From Microbispora siamensis (GTDB lineage Bacteria; Actinomycetota; Actinomycetes; Streptosporangiales; Streptosporangiaceae), in the NCBI RefSeq assembly GCF_016863095.1, contig NZ_BOOF01000020.1, positions 62,001-126,000 on the forward strand: a DNA stretch of 64,000 nucleotides. The letters are read 5' to 3'. Positions within the stretch are counted from its first letter, which is position 1. Each line of letters opens with the position of its first letter. Of this stretch, positions 19,977 through 31,146 are shown piece by piece. The notes below the pieces were generated by a model. That model searched no databases. It was not told where the DNA came from and saw only the letters and a list, made by a program, of their open reading frames with translations. The position numbers and the translations under genes were made by a program.

Positions 19977-20729
19977 ATGTCCGGCCACTCCAAATGGGCG
20001 ACGACGAAGCACAAGAAGGCGGCGCTGGACTCCAAGCGCGGCAAGCTTTTCGCCAAGCTCATCAAGAACATCGAGGTCGCGGCCAGGACCGGCGGGCCCG
20101 ACCCGGACGGTAACCCCACGCTGTTCGACGCCATCACCAAGGCCAGGAAGAACTCGGTCCCGATCGACAACATCGAGCGGGCCCGCAAGCGCGGCGGCGG
20201 CCTCGAGGCCGGCGGCGCCGACTGGCAGACGATCATGTACGAGGGCTACGCCCCCGGCGGCGTCGCGGTCCTCATCGAGTGCCTCACCGACAACCGCAAC
20301 CGCGCGGCGTCCGAGGTGCGCGTGGCGCTGACCCGCAACGGCGGCTCGCTCGCCGACCCCGGCTCGGTGTCGTACATGTTCAACCGCAAGGGCGTCGTGA
20401 TCGTCCCCAAGGGGTCGCTGACCGAGGACGACGTGCTCATGGCCGTCCTCGACGCGGGGGCCGAGGAGGTCAATGACCTCGGCGAGAACTTCGAGGTGGT
20501 CTGCGAGGCCTCCGACCTGATCCCCGTGCGCAAGGCGCTGCAGGACGCGGGCATCGACTACGAGTCGGCCGAGATGAGCTTCGTCCCCACGCTCAACGTC
20601 CCCCTCGACGAGGAGGGCGCCCGCAAGGTCTTCAAGCTCATCGACGCGCTCGAGGACAGCGACGACGTGCAGAACGTCTGGGCGAACTTCGACGTGAGCG
20701 ACGAGGTCATGGAGAAGGTCGAGGCCTGA
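19977..20729 (+). CDS. yebC: YebC/PmpR family protein
   Basis: A 250-residue protein with the classic start [14 protein letters not shown] and the acidic C-terminal domain containing D-L-I-P-V. YebC proteins were long annotated as transcription regulators and are now linked to ribosomes stalled at proline stretches. The gene starts 3 nt after pdxT with GGGAG about 9 nt upstream and is probably co-transcribed with it. In M. tuberculosis the same gene (Rv2603c) follows the pdxT homologue. Confidence 0.96.
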   Translation: MSGHSKWATTKHKKAALDSKRGKLFAKLIKNIEVAARTGGPDPDGNPTLFDAITKARKNSVPIDNIERARKRGGGLEAGGADWQTIMYEGYAPGGVAVLIECLTDNRNRAASEVRVALTRNGGSLADPGSVSYMFNRKGVVIVPKGSLTEDDVLMAVLDAGAEEVNDLGENFEVVCEASDLIPVRKALQDAGIDYESAEMSFVPTLNVPLDEEGARKVFKLIDALEDSDDVQNVWANFDVSDEVMEKVEA

Positions 20730-20785
20730 CACCGGAGCCGGACAGAGGGGCGGAAAACCGGTGGCAGAGGCCGCCGGTGCCCGCA

Positions 20786-20791
20786 TAGTTT
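20786..20791 (+). promoter_or_regulatory. -10 element upstream of the Eis-like gene
   Basis: TAGTTT ends 8 nt before GTG 20800. The same geometry at other genes supports GTG 20800 as a leaderless start. Confidence 0.4.
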
Positions 20792-20799
20792 GGCCGGTT

Positions 20800-21987
20800 G
20801 TGGAAATCCGTCATCTCACGAGCGACGACCTGGACGCCGCCCTCGACAACCGCAGGCGCGCCTTCGGCCCCTTGTCCGGCGGCGCCGCCGAGACCTGGCG
20901 CAAGCTCGTCTCCCCGATGCTGCCGGAAGGCCGTTACCTGGGCGCCTTCGACGGCTCCCGTCTCCTCGGCACCGCCAGGGTCAACCCGTACGTCCAGTGG
21001 TGGCACGGCCGCCCGCAGTCCATGGGCGGCGTGGCGAGCGTGACGGTGGCGCCGGAGGACCGCGGCAGGGGAGTCGGCCGGGCGCTCATGGACGCGGCGA
21101 TCGAGCGCTGCGCGGAGCTCGGCCACGCGGTCTCCGCGCTCTACCCGGCCACCACGCCGCTGTACCGGAGCGCGGGGTACGAGCACGCCGGCGTGCTCCA
21201 GCGGGTCACCCTGCCCTCCGAGGCGCTGCGCACGCTGGGTGGCCCCGGCGGCGCGGCCGGCGCGGTCAAGCTGCGCCGGATGGGTCCCGCCGACGCGGCC
21301 GAGCTCGTGGCGCTGATCGGCAGGGTGCACGCCGCCACGCGCGCGAGCGGGCCGCTGTGCTTCGACGAGCGGACCTGGCGGCTGTGGCTGGAGGACGACG
21401 ACGACTTCTGCTATCTGGCCGAGGACGGGTTCGTCGTCTACCGGTGGAGCGACGGGAACATCGAGGTCGACAACCTGCTGGCGGGGTCGGAGGCGACGGC
21501 CAGGGCCCTGTGGTCGATGGTCGGTAGCGCCTCGTCCGTCGCGAAGTCGGTGACCGCCTGCGTCGACCCGGCCGACCCGGTGCTCTGGATGCTGCGGGAG
21601 CGGTCGAAGGACGAGGTCACCCAGACCCGGTGGATGTTCCGGCTGATCGACCTGCCCGCCGCGGTCGAGGGGCGGGGCTTCCCCGCCGGGGTCCGCGTCG
21701 AGACCCCCGTCGAGGTGACCGACTCCCGGCGCCCGGGCAACACGGGCGCGTGGCTGCTGCGGGTGGACGGCGGCTCCGGCTCCGTGACGCGGCGGGACGC
21801 GGCGAGTGGCGAGGGGGCACACGGGGACGCGACGCGGCTCACGATCGGCGGGATGTCCGCGCTGTTCGCCGGGGTGCCCACGGCCACGCTCCGCCGCGCC
21901 GGCCTGCTGACCGGCGGCTCTCCCGACGCCGACGACGCGCTGGACGCCGCGTTCGGCTGCAGCGCGTACATGATCGACTACTTCTGA
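20800..21987 (+). CDS. Eis-like GNAT N-acetyltransferase
   Basis: A 395-residue tandem-domain acetyltransferase of the Eis type: an N-terminal GNAT domain with the acetyl-CoA loop V-A-P-E-D-R-G-R-G-V-G-R-A-L-M (about residues 85-100), a second GNAT-like half, and a C-terminal sterol-carrier-like domain. It ends in S-A-Y-M-I-D-Y-F; in Eis the terminal Phe carboxylate helps catalysis. Eis acetylates amines including aminoglycosides; the natural substrate here is unknown. Start choice: GTG 20800 gives V-E-I-R-H-L-T-S-D-D as in relatives; GTG 20761, which has a more distant GAGGGG, would add 13 residues. Confidence 0.87.
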   Translation: MEIRHLTSDDLDAALDNRRRAFGPLSGGAAETWRKLVSPMLPEGRYLGAFDGSRLLGTARVNPYVQWWHGRPQSMGGVASVTVAPEDRGRGVGRALMDAAIERCAELGHAVSALYPATTPLYRSAGYEHAGVLQRVTLPSEALRTLGGPGGAAGAVKLRRMGPADAAELVALIGRVHAATRASGPLCFDERTWRLWLEDDDDFCYLAEDGFVVYRWSDGNIEVDNLLAGSEATARALWSMVGSASSVAKSVTACVDPADPVLWMLRERSKDEVTQTRWMFRLIDLPAAVEGRGFPAGVRVETPVEVTDSRRPGNTGAWLLRVDGGSGSVTRRDAASGEGAHGDATRLTIGGMSALFAGVPTATLRRAGLLTGGSPDADDALDAAFGCSAYMIDYF

Positions 21988-22013
21988 CGCACCCGCTCGG
22001 CTGCTGATCGCGA

Positions 22014-22040
22014 TAGAGTGACCGACCGAACAGATGTTCG
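22014..22040 (+). promoter_or_regulatory. ruvCAB promoter -10 and LexA (SOS) box
   Basis: TAGAGT (22014-22019) is a good -10 hexamer. CGAACAGATGTTCG (22027-22040) is a perfect palindrome apart from its four central bases and fits the Gram-positive LexA consensus CGAACRNRYGTTCG exactly. It lies over the expected transcription start, where LexA would block initiation. Confidence 0.82.
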
Positions 22041-22093
22041 GCGCAGTGGCGGCCGCGCGGTGGCCGCGCCGCCGGGATCAGGGAGGCGTGCCG

Positions 22094-22711
22094 GTGCGGT
22101 TGCCCCAACTGCGGGTGATGGGCGTGGACCCGGGACTGACGCGGTGCGGTCTCGGCGCCGTGGAGGGCCGTCCGGGCGCGCCGCTGAGCCTGCTGTCGGT
22201 CGGGGTGGTCCGCACCCCGGCCGACGACGACATCGGGTCCCGGCTGGTCGTCATCGAGGCGGAGATCGAGCGCTGGCTCGACGAGATCAGGCCCGACGCG
22301 GTCGCCGTCGAGCGGGTCTTCGCCCAGCACAACGTCCGTACGGTCATGGGGACGGCCCAGGCGTCGGCCGTCGCGATCGTCTGCGCCGCCCGGCGGGGGC
22401 TGCCGGTCGCGCTGCACACGCCGAGCGAGGTCAAGGCCGCCATCACGGGCAACGGCAACGCCGACAAGAAGCAGGTCGGCACGATGGTCACCCGGCTGCT
22501 GCGGCTCGACGCCATGCCCAAACCCGCGGACGCGGCCGACGCGCTCGCCCTGGCCATCTGCCACGTCTGGCGCGGCGGCGTGCAGCACCGCCTGGCCGAC
22601 GCCCTGGCCCGGGCCCGTTCCGGGGGTACGGGCCCCGCTGGCTCTGGTAGGACTGGGAGGCCCGGCGAAGTCGCGGCCGGGCGTCCGGACCGGGGAGGGA
22701 ACACGCGGTGA
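22094..22711 (+). CDS. ruvC: Holliday junction resolvase RuvC
   Basis: A 205-residue RNase-H-fold endonuclease that cuts Holliday junctions. The first catalytic aspartate is in G-V-D-P-G-L-T (Asp12), a glutamate is in A-V-E-R-V-F, and the C-terminal acidic pair is in [11 protein letters not shown]. About 25 Gly/Arg-rich residues extend the C-terminus. Of two close GTG codons I choose 22094, 7 nt after GGGAGG; GTG 22088 is too near. The stop overlaps ruvA (GTGA). The operon sits behind a LexA box. Confidence 0.95.
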   Translation: MRLPQLRVMGVDPGLTRCGLGAVEGRPGAPLSLLSVGVVRTPADDDIGSRLVVIEAEIERWLDEIRPDAVAVERVFAQHNVRTVMGTAQASAVAIVCAARRGLPVALHTPSEVKAAITGNGNADKKQVGTMVTRLLRLDAMPKPADAADALALAICHVWRGGVQHRLADALARARSGGTGPAGSGRTGRPGEVAAGRPDRGGNTR

Positions 22712-23328
22712 TCGCATCCGTTGCGGGGCAGGTGGCGGCGATCGGGGCCGACAGCGCCGTGGTCGAGGTGGGCGGCGTCGGAATGCTCGTCCACTGCACC
22801 CCGGGCACCCTGGCCGGGCTGCGCGTCGGCGAACCCGCCCGGCTGTCCACCTCGCTCGTCGTCCGCGAGGACTCGCTCACGCTGTACGGCTTCGCCTCCG
22901 ACGACGAGCGCACGGTCTTCGAACTGCTCCAGACGGCCAGCGGGGTCGGGCCGCGCCTGGCCCTGGCCATGCTCGCGGTCCACGCGCCCAACGCGCTGCG
23001 GGTCGCGGTGGCGAGCGCCGACATCAAGGCCCTGACGATGGTGCCCGGCATCGGCCAGAAGGGCGCGCAGCGCATCGTGCTCGAACTCAAGGACAAGCTC
23101 GGCACCCCGGCGGCGGCCGTCGACGCCGCGCTGAACGGTGCGGCGGCGGCGCCCGTCTGGCGCGACCAGGTCCACTCGGGACTGGTCGGGCTCGGCTACT
23201 CGTCCAGGGACGCCGACGAGGCGGTCGCGGCGGTCACCGCGGAGGCCGAGGCGGAGATCGCGGCCGGCCGCAGCCCCCAGGTGGCCGCGCTGCTCAAGTC
23301 CGCCCTGCGGGCGCTGAGCGTGCGGTGA
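22708..23328 (+). CDS. ruvA: Holliday junction DNA helicase subunit RuvA
   Basis: A 206-residue DNA-binding subunit that holds the four-way junction and loads RuvB. The N-terminal OB fold (M-I-A-S-V-A-G-Q-V) is followed by two helix-hairpin-helix motifs (A-S-G-V-G-P-R-L-A and [12 protein letters not shown]) and a C-terminal RuvB-binding domain. GTG start, coupled to ruvC by a 4-nt overlap. Confidence 0.96.
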   Translation: MIASVAGQVAAIGADSAVVEVGGVGMLVHCTPGTLAGLRVGEPARLSTSLVVREDSLTLYGFASDDERTVFELLQTASGVGPRLALAMLAVHAPNALRVAVASADIKALTMVPGIGQKGAQRIVLELKDKLGTPAAAVDAALNGAAAAPVWRDQVHSGLVGLGYSSRDADEAVAAVTAEAEAEIAAGRSPQVAALLKSALRALSVR

Positions 23329-23423
23329 CCTCGTGAGCCGTGTGGTGTGTGGCGGGCTGATGGTTCGATGAAATTTTCACCGGGAAGCGGACGGGTCCCG
23401 GCAGGCCGAGCGGATGGTGTCGA

Positions 23424-24473
23424 GTGAGCGTCGAGCGGGATCTCGTGTCGCCGGAACCCGAGGGCGACGAGCGGGCGATCGAGGCCGCGCTGCGTCCCCG
23501 GCGCCTGGACGAGTTCATCGGCCAGGGCCGGGTGCGCGAGCAGCTGTCGCTGGTGCTGGAGAGCGCCCTGCGCCGCAACCGCCCGCCCGACCACGTCCTG
23601 ATGAGCGGCGGCCCCGGGCTCGGCAAGACGACGCTCGCGATGATCATCGCCTCCGAGCTGGGCGCGCCGCTGCGGATGACCTCGGGCCCGGCGCTGGAGC
23701 GCGCGGGCGACCTCGCCGCGATCCTGTCCACGCTGACCGAGGGCGAGGTCCTGTTCATCGACGAGATCCACCGCATGGCCCGCCCGGCGGAGGAGATGCT
23801 CTACCTCGCCATGGAGGACTTCCGGGTGGACATCGTCGTCGGCAAGGGCCCGGGCGCCACCTCGATCCCCCTCGACATCGCCCCGTTCACGCTGGTCGGG
23901 GCCACCACCCGGGCGGGGCTGCTGCCCGCGCCGCTGCGCGACAGGTTCGGCTTCACCGCCCACATGGACTTCTACGAGGTCGCCGAGCTCGAGCAGGTGC
24001 TGCGGCGCTCCGCGCGGCTGCTGTCGGTGGAACTGCCGGACGAGGGCGCCCACGAGATCGCCCGCCGCTCGCGCGGCACGCCCCGCATCGCCAACCGCCT
24101 GCTCCGGCGGGTGCGCGACTTCGCAGAGGTCCGCGCGGAGGGCGTGATCACCCGTGAGATCGCGGCGGCGGCGCTCAACCTGTACGAGGTCGACGCCGAG
24201 GGGCTGGACCGGCTCGACCGGGCCGTGCTCGACGCGCTGCTGCGCAAGTTCGGCGGCGGCCCGGTGGGCCTGTCGACGCTCGCCGTGGCCGTGGGGGAGG
24301 AGCCGGAGACCGTCGAGGTCGTGGCCGAGCCCTTCCTGGTGCGGCAGGGCCTGCTGGCCCGCACCCCAAGGGGCCGCGTCGCCACCGCCGCCGCCTGGGC
24401 GCATCTCGGCCTGACTCCGCCTCCTGACGCGGTCGGCTCGGTGGCGGTGCCGACGCTCTTCGACGAGTCCTGA
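23424..24473 (+). CDS. ruvB: Holliday junction branch-migration ATPase RuvB
   Basis: A 349-residue AAA+ motor. Walker A is [10 protein letters not shown], Walker B L-F-I-D-E-I-H-R, sensor 1 in G-A-T-T-R-A-G, and the arginine finger region [10 protein letters not shown] follows; a winged-helix domain closes the protein. Start is GTG at 23424. The 95-bp gap from ruvA contains no obvious promoter, so SOS control probably extends through this gene. Confidence 0.96.
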   Translation: MSVERDLVSPEPEGDERAIEAALRPRRLDEFIGQGRVREQLSLVLESALRRNRPPDHVLMSGGPGLGKTTLAMIIASELGAPLRMTSGPALERAGDLAAILSTLTEGEVLFIDEIHRMARPAEEMLYLAMEDFRVDIVVGKGPGATSIPLDIAPFTLVGATTRAGLLPAPLRDRFGFTAHMDFYEVAELEQVLRRSARLLSVELPDEGAHEIARRSRGTPRIANRLLRRVRDFAEVRAEGVITREIAAAALNLYEVDAEGLDRLDRAVLDALLRKFGGGPVGLSTLAVAVGEEPETVEVVAEPFLVRQGLLARTPRGRVATAAAWAHLGLTPPPDAVGSVAVPTLFDES

Positions 24474-24577
24474 ACGCCGGCGCGGCGGCTGGAAGCGGAA
24501 ACTGGGGCAAAGAGGTAACAGACCGATTGCGAAGCCCATGAAACGGGAACTTTCCTGCCCGCCGAGCCGTGGGTTCG

Positions 24578-24607
24578 TTGCCGGGCTTCTGCGTGCTCGC
24601 ATACACT
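24578..24607 (+). promoter_or_regulatory. Sigma70-type promoter for yajC-secDF
   Basis: TTGCCG (24578-24583), an 18-nt spacer, then TACACT (24602-24607). The roughly 100-nt leader that follows contains an 8-bp hairpin (CACACGCG with CGCGTGTG). Confidence 0.65.
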
Positions 24608-24715
24608 GCGTGGCTTGACTGGCCGCACACGCGAGAAGTCGCGGTGGCCCGCGTGTGAAGCGCACAAGACCTCCGGCGTCAGGCCGGTTCATCACGTTAC
24701 GGAAGGGTGGCCCCC

Positions 24716-25072
24716 GTGGGTAACAACCCGCTTGGGACGTTCCTGCCACTGATCTTGCTGGTAGTGGTTTTCTACTTCCTCCTGATCCGCCCCCAGCGCA
24801 AGCGGCAGCAGGAGCAGATCCAGATGCAGAACTCCCTGACCCCGGGCGTCCGGGTCATGACCACGACAGGCCTGTTCGCGACGGTCGTCGCACTGCAGGA
24901 CGACGACGTCGTGCTGGAGGTGGCCCCCGGCGTCGAGACCCGCTGGGCCAAAGCGGCGATCGGCCGGGTGCTCACTCCCGTGGACGAGGTGACGGACGGG
25001 GAGGCCGAAGAGACCGTGACGGATGGTCCCGACACGGGGAACGGTGACGATACGAGCACCAAGCAGTCCTGA
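24716..25072 (+). CDS. yajC: Preprotein translocase subunit YajC
   Basis: A 118-residue accessory protein of the Sec translocon. One transmembrane helix (residues 7-24) ends in the hallmark L-I-R-P-Q-R-K-R, followed by a small cytoplasmic domain (P-G-V-R-V-M-T-T-T-G-L-F-A-T-V) and an acidic tail. GTG 24716 is preferred over GTG 24707 because GGAAGGG lies 8 nt before it. secD starts 41 nt downstream. Confidence 0.93.
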   Translation: MGNNPLGTFLPLILLVVVFYFLLIRPQRKRQQEQIQMQNSLTPGVRVMTTTGLFATVVALQDDDVVLEVAPGVETRWAKAAIGRVLTPVDEVTDGEAEETVTDGPDTGNGDDTSTKQS

Positions 25073-25113
25073 GTAGGCTGATCACAACCTTTCGACGAAA
25101 GAACTGACCTCCA

Positions 25114-26904
25114 GTGGCCCCACCGACCAGTAGCCAGAGCAAGCCTGGACGCACACTCCTGCTGCTCCTTGCGCTCATCCTCGTCATGGGCGCGACGGTC
25201 GCCCTCCAGAAGGCGTTCGTTCCCAAGTTCGGCCTCGACCTCGCGGGCGGCACCACTGTGACGCTCTCGCCGGTCACGGCGAACGGGAAGGCGCCGTCGC
25301 AGGAGAGCCTCGACCGAGCCGTGACGATCATTCGGCAGCGCGTCAACGGCACCGGCATCTCCGACGCCCAGGTCGCGAAGTCGAACGACAACATCGTGAT
25401 CCAGATCCCGGGCGCGGGCCGGGAGGAGGCGCTCCGGCTGGTGTCGACCACCGCCGAACTGCGCATGCGGCAGGTGCTCGCGGTGGCCGCCGCCAAGGCG
25501 CCGCCGGCTCAGGTGCCCACGGCGGCGCCCACGCCCAGCGGGTCGGCCGCGGCGACGCCGGCGGCCACTTCGAAGGCGTCCACGCCGGCCAGGGAGAGCG
25601 CGGCCCCGAACGGGAACGCGACCCCGGCGGGCCGTGCCCTGTCGAAGGCGCTGACCGCGCCGTCGCCGGAGCCGAGCACCTCGACGAGGGCCACGACTCA
25701 CCACAGGGCGGGCGCCGGGACAGCCCGGGGGGCCCGGGCCAAGGCGTCGCCCTCGGCGGCTCCCAGCCCCACGCCGACGGCGAGCCCGGAGGACACGAGC
25801 GACCCACTGGCCGGTCAGGACACCAGCGGCATCGACCCGGCGCTGCTCACCGAGTTCCGCAAGATCGACTGCACCGCGAAGAACCGCGGCCAGGGCGCCA
25901 TCGACGACCCGAACAAGCAGATCGTCGCCTGCAGCGACGACGGCTCGGCGCGGTACATCCTGGACAAGGCCGCGGTGCAGGGCACCGAGATCAGCGGCGC
26001 GCAGGCGGGCACCGACCCCACCACCGGTGAGTGGATCGTCCAGGTCGACTTCAAGTCCAAGGGCGCCACCCAGTTCGCCGACATCACCCGGCGCATCACC
26101 AGCCTGCCGGCCCCGCGCAACCAGCTCGCCAACGTGCTGGACGGCGTCGTCATCGTCGCTCCGACGATCGAGGAGGCCATCCCCGGCGGCAGTGCCCGCA
26201 TCTCCGGCAGCTTCACCCAGAAGACGGCCACCGAGCTGGCCGACCAGCTCAAGTACGGCGCGCTGCCGCTGAAGTTCCAGCAGAGCTCTGTCGTGTCGGT
26301 CTCCTCGACCCTCGGGCAGGACCAGCTCAACGGCGGTCTCATCTCCGGCGCGCTCGGCCTGATCGTCGTCATGATCTACCTGCTGCTCTACTACCGCGGC
26401 CTCGGGCTCATCGGCATCGCCAGCCTGGGCGTGGCCACCGTGTTCACCTACCTGACGGTGGACGTGCTGAGCCACAACGCCGGCTTCCGGCTCTCGCTGC
26501 CGCACATCATCGGTCTGGTGGTCTCGATCGGCATCACCGCGGACTCGTTCATCGTGTACTTCGAACGGATCCGCGACGAGATCAAGGAGGGTCACCGCAC
26601 GCTGCGCTCGGCGGTGGAGGTGGCCTGGCGGCGCGCCCGGCGGACCATCCTGGTCGCCGACGCCGTCATGTTCATCGCCGCGGTGGTGCTGTTCTACCTG
26701 GCGGTCGGCGACGTGGCCGGCTTCGCGTTCGCGATGGGCCTGACGACGCTCATCGACATCGTGGTGGTGTTCCTGTTCACCAAGCCGCTGATGTCCCTCG
26801 TGGCGCGGTTGCGGTTCTTCGCGAAGGGCCACAAGCTGTCCGGACTCGACGCGGAGCGCATGGGCCGCACCAGCCCCGCCGAGCAGACCCTGCAGGAGGC
26901 GTGA
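25114..26904 (+). CDS. secD: Protein translocase subunit SecD
   Basis: A 596-residue RND-superfamily membrane protein that with SecF uses the proton gradient to help complete export. TM1 (about 14-32) is followed by the D1 motif F-G-L-D-L-A-G-G-T, a large periplasm-facing P1 domain and five more helices at the C-terminus (D4 region around G-L-V-V-S-I-G-I-T-A-D-S-F). Residues about 129-240 are an Ala/Pro/Ser/Thr-rich insert within P1. GTG start; its stop shares one base with secF. Confidence 0.95.
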   Translation: MAPPTSSQSKPGRTLLLLLALILVMGATVALQKAFVPKFGLDLAGGTTVTLSPVTANGKAPSQESLDRAVTIIRQRVNGTGISDAQVAKSNDNIVIQIPGAGREEALRLVSTTAELRMRQVLAVAAAKAPPAQVPTAAPTPSGSAAATPAATSKASTPARESAAPNGNATPAGRALSKALTAPSPEPSTSTRATTHHRAGAGTARGARAKASPSAAPSPTPTASPEDTSDPLAGQDTSGIDPALLTEFRKIDCTAKNRGQGAIDDPNKQIVACSDDGSARYILDKAAVQGTEISGAQAGTDPTTGEWIVQVDFKSKGATQFADITRRITSLPAPRNQLANVLDGVVIVAPTIEEAIPGGSARISGSFTQKTATELADQLKYGALPLKFQQSSVVSVSSTLGQDQLNGGLISGALGLIVVMIYLLLYYRGLGLIGIASLGVATVFTYLTVDVLSHNAGFRLSLPHIIGLVVSIGITADSFIVYFERIRDEIKEGHRTLRSAVEVAWRRARRTILVADAVMFIAAVVLFYLAVGDVAGFAFAMGLTTLIDIVVVFLFTKPLMSLVARLRFFAKGHKLSGLDAERMGRTSPAEQTLQEA

Positions 26905-27941
26905 TGCCGGGAGTGATCAGCCGCCTCTACCGCGGCGACATCAACATCGACTTCGTCGGCAAGCGCAAGATCTGGTACGGCCTGTCGGTCTTCCTGCTGG
27001 CCGTCTCCATCCTGGGCCTGGCGCTGAACGGGCTGAACCTGGGCGTGGAGTTCCGGGGCGGCTCGGTGTTCGACTTCAAGCGCACACCCGGCTCCAGCCT
27101 CGAACAGGTCCGCGAGACCGTCGCGGACGCCGGAGTCCACCAGGTCATCGTGCAGCAGGCCGGCCCGAACTGGCGGGTCACCACCGAGAGCCTCAAGGCC
27201 GACGAGGTGACCAAGGTCCAGCAGGCGGTCGCCCAGAAGTACGGCACCACGAAGGACCAGGTCAGCTCGCAGGTCATCGGCGCGACCTGGGGTGGCGAGG
27301 TCTCGCAGAAGGCCTGGATCGGCCTCGCGGTCTTCATGATCGCGATCATGCTGTACCTGTCGGTGGCCTTCGAGTGGCGGATGGCCCTCGCGGCGATCGT
27401 CGCCCTCGTCCACGACCTCGTGATCACCGCGGGCGTCTACGCCTGGTCGGGCTTCGAGGTCACCCCGGCGACCATGCTCGGCTTCCTCACGATCCTCGGT
27501 TACTCGTTGTACGACGCGGTCGTCGTCTTCGACATGATCAAGGAGGTCACCGGCAAGCTCGGCACGAGCGCGAAGATGACCTACACGCAGGCCGCCAACA
27601 ACGCGCTCAGCCACACGCTGATCCGGTCGCTGAACACCTCGCTGGTGGCGATCCTGCCGGTGGCGGCGATCCTGTTCATCGGCACCACGCTGCTCGGCGC
27701 GGGCACGCTGAAGGACCTGTCGCTGGCCCTGTTCGTCGGCATGATCGTCGGTACGTACTCGTCCCTGTGCGTGGCGACGCCGATCCTGGTCACGCTCAAG
27801 GAGCGGGAGCCCAAGTGGCAGGCGCTGGCCCAGCGGGTGCACGCCAAGCAGGTCTCCGCCGCCAAGGCCGCCGCCAAGGAGCCCGTCTCGGCAGGCTCGC
27901 AGAACGTCACCACGACCACGGAGAAGCGCAAGAAGCGCTGA
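26904..27941 (+). CDS. secF: Protein translocase subunit SecF
   Basis: A 345-residue six-helix partner of SecD. The signature G-V-E-F-R-G-G-S follows TM1, and the TM4-TM5 core carries G-F-L-T-I-L-G-Y-S-L-Y-D-A-V-V-V-F-D with its conserved aspartates. The C-terminus is lysine-rich and cytoplasmic. The ATG overlaps the secD stop by one base. A strong terminator follows 15 nt after the stop. Confidence 0.95.
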   Translation: MPGVISRLYRGDINIDFVGKRKIWYGLSVFLLAVSILGLALNGLNLGVEFRGGSVFDFKRTPGSSLEQVRETVADAGVHQVIVQQAGPNWRVTTESLKADEVTKVQQAVAQKYGTTKDQVSSQVIGATWGGEVSQKAWIGLAVFMIAIMLYLSVAFEWRMALAAIVALVHDLVITAGVYAWSGFEVTPATMLGFLTILGYSLYDAVVVFDMIKEVTGKLGTSAKMTYTQAANNALSHTLIRSLNTSLVAILPVAAILFIGTTLLGAGTLKDLSLALFVGMIVGTYSSLCVATPILVTLKEREPKWQALAQRVHAKQVSAAKAAAKEPVSAGSQNVTTTTEKRKKR

Positions 27942-27956
27942 CGCCGTCTCGTCGCA

Positions 27957-27993
27957 GGCGCCCCCGGAACCCGCCCGGTTCCGGGGGCGCCTT
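27957..27993 (+). terminator. Terminator of the yajC-secDF operon
   Basis: A perfect 14-bp stem (GGCGCCCCCGGAAC with GTTCCGGGGGCGCC, 7-nt loop) followed by TTC. Confidence 0.82.
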
Positions 27994-28029
27994 CATGTCG
28001 GGCGGCGCCCTTATCTCGGGCGATCCCGT

Positions 28030-28035
28030 TAGGCT
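28030..28035 (+). promoter_or_regulatory. -10 element, leaderless apt promoter
   Basis: TAGGCT ends 8 nt before GTG 28044, with no ribosome binding site between. Confidence 0.5.
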
Positions 28036-28043
28036 TGGGCGTC

Positions 28044-28550
28044 GTGACTGACTGGACGGCTCTCATCAGGGATGTCCCGGACTATCCGAAGCCGGGCATC
28101 CTCTTCAAGGACATCACCCCGCTGCTGGCGGACCACGCGGCCTTCACGCAGGTAGTGGACGAGCTCGGGGACGGCCTGGCGTTCGACAAGGTGGTCGGCA
28201 TCGAGGCGCGGGGCTTCATCCTCGCCGCGCCGGTGGCCTACCGCAGCGGTGCGGGGTTCGTACCAGTGCGCAAAAAGGGCAAATTGCCCGCCGACACGTA
28301 CGAGGCGTCCTATGATCTGGAGTACGGCTCCGCGACGATCGAGGTGCACGCCGACGCCTTCGACCCCGGCGACCGGGTCCTGATCGTGGACGACGTCCTC
28401 GCCACGGGCGGCACGGCCCGGGCGGCGGTGGAGCTGGTCAGAAGGACGGGCGCGGAGGTCGTGGCCGTGTCCTTCCTGATGGAGCTGTCCTTCCTCTCCG
28501 GCCGCGACCGGCTGCCGGGCCTGGACGTCCGCACCCTGCTCGCCGTCTGA
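28044..28550 (+). CDS. apt: Adenine phosphoribosyltransferase
   Basis: A 168-residue purine-salvage enzyme making AMP from adenine and PRPP. The PRPP-binding loop [14 protein letters not shown] has its two aspartates at 116-117, and the N-terminal [15 protein letters not shown] is typical. GTG 28044 is chosen because of the -10 hexamer 8 nt upstream; TTG 28035 is an in-frame alternative. The apt-relA order is as in M. tuberculosis Rv2584c-Rv2583c. Confidence 0.95.
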   Translation: MTDWTALIRDVPDYPKPGILFKDITPLLADHAAFTQVVDELGDGLAFDKVVGIEARGFILAAPVAYRSGAGFVPVRKKGKLPADTYEASYDLEYGSATIEVHADAFDPGDRVLIVDDVLATGGTARAAVELVRRTGAEVVAVSFLMELSFLSGRDRLPGLDVRTLLAV

Positions 28551-28585
28551 GCCGTGCGGGCCGCTCAGGGGGCACGCGGCCGAGA

Positions 28586-28609
28586 GTGCTGTGGCAGCAC
28601 GGATACACT
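28586..28609 (+). promoter_or_regulatory. relA -10 element with adjacent palindrome
   Basis: GTGCTG-TGG-CAGCAC (28586-28600) is a perfect 6-bp inverted repeat lying where the promoter spacer would be; TACACT (28604-28609) is a good -10 hexamer. No -35 is evident, as expected of an activator- or repressor-controlled promoter. Confidence 0.45.
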
Positions 28610-28640
28610 GTGGAATCTGGACTCGACGTGAGGAGTCTGT

Positions 28641-31010
<2,370 letters not shown>

Positions 31011-31102
31011 CGGCCCGCGGCCGCCGGGGCACCTGGAACAACAGGGCCGGCGACCGGACGGCCCGGCTCCGCTGCGTCGTCACCAGGCGGCGGACATGCG
31101 AA

Positions 31103-31131
31103 TCCCGGCGTGACAAGAGGTCACGCCGGGA
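31103..31131. terminator. Bidirectional terminator, relA and DUF349 genes
   Basis: A perfect 12-bp stem (TCCCGGCGTGAC with GTCACGCCGGGA, 5-nt loop) between convergent genes; no T-tract. Confidence 0.65.
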
Positions 31132-31146
31132 CTCACGCGAAGCGGG

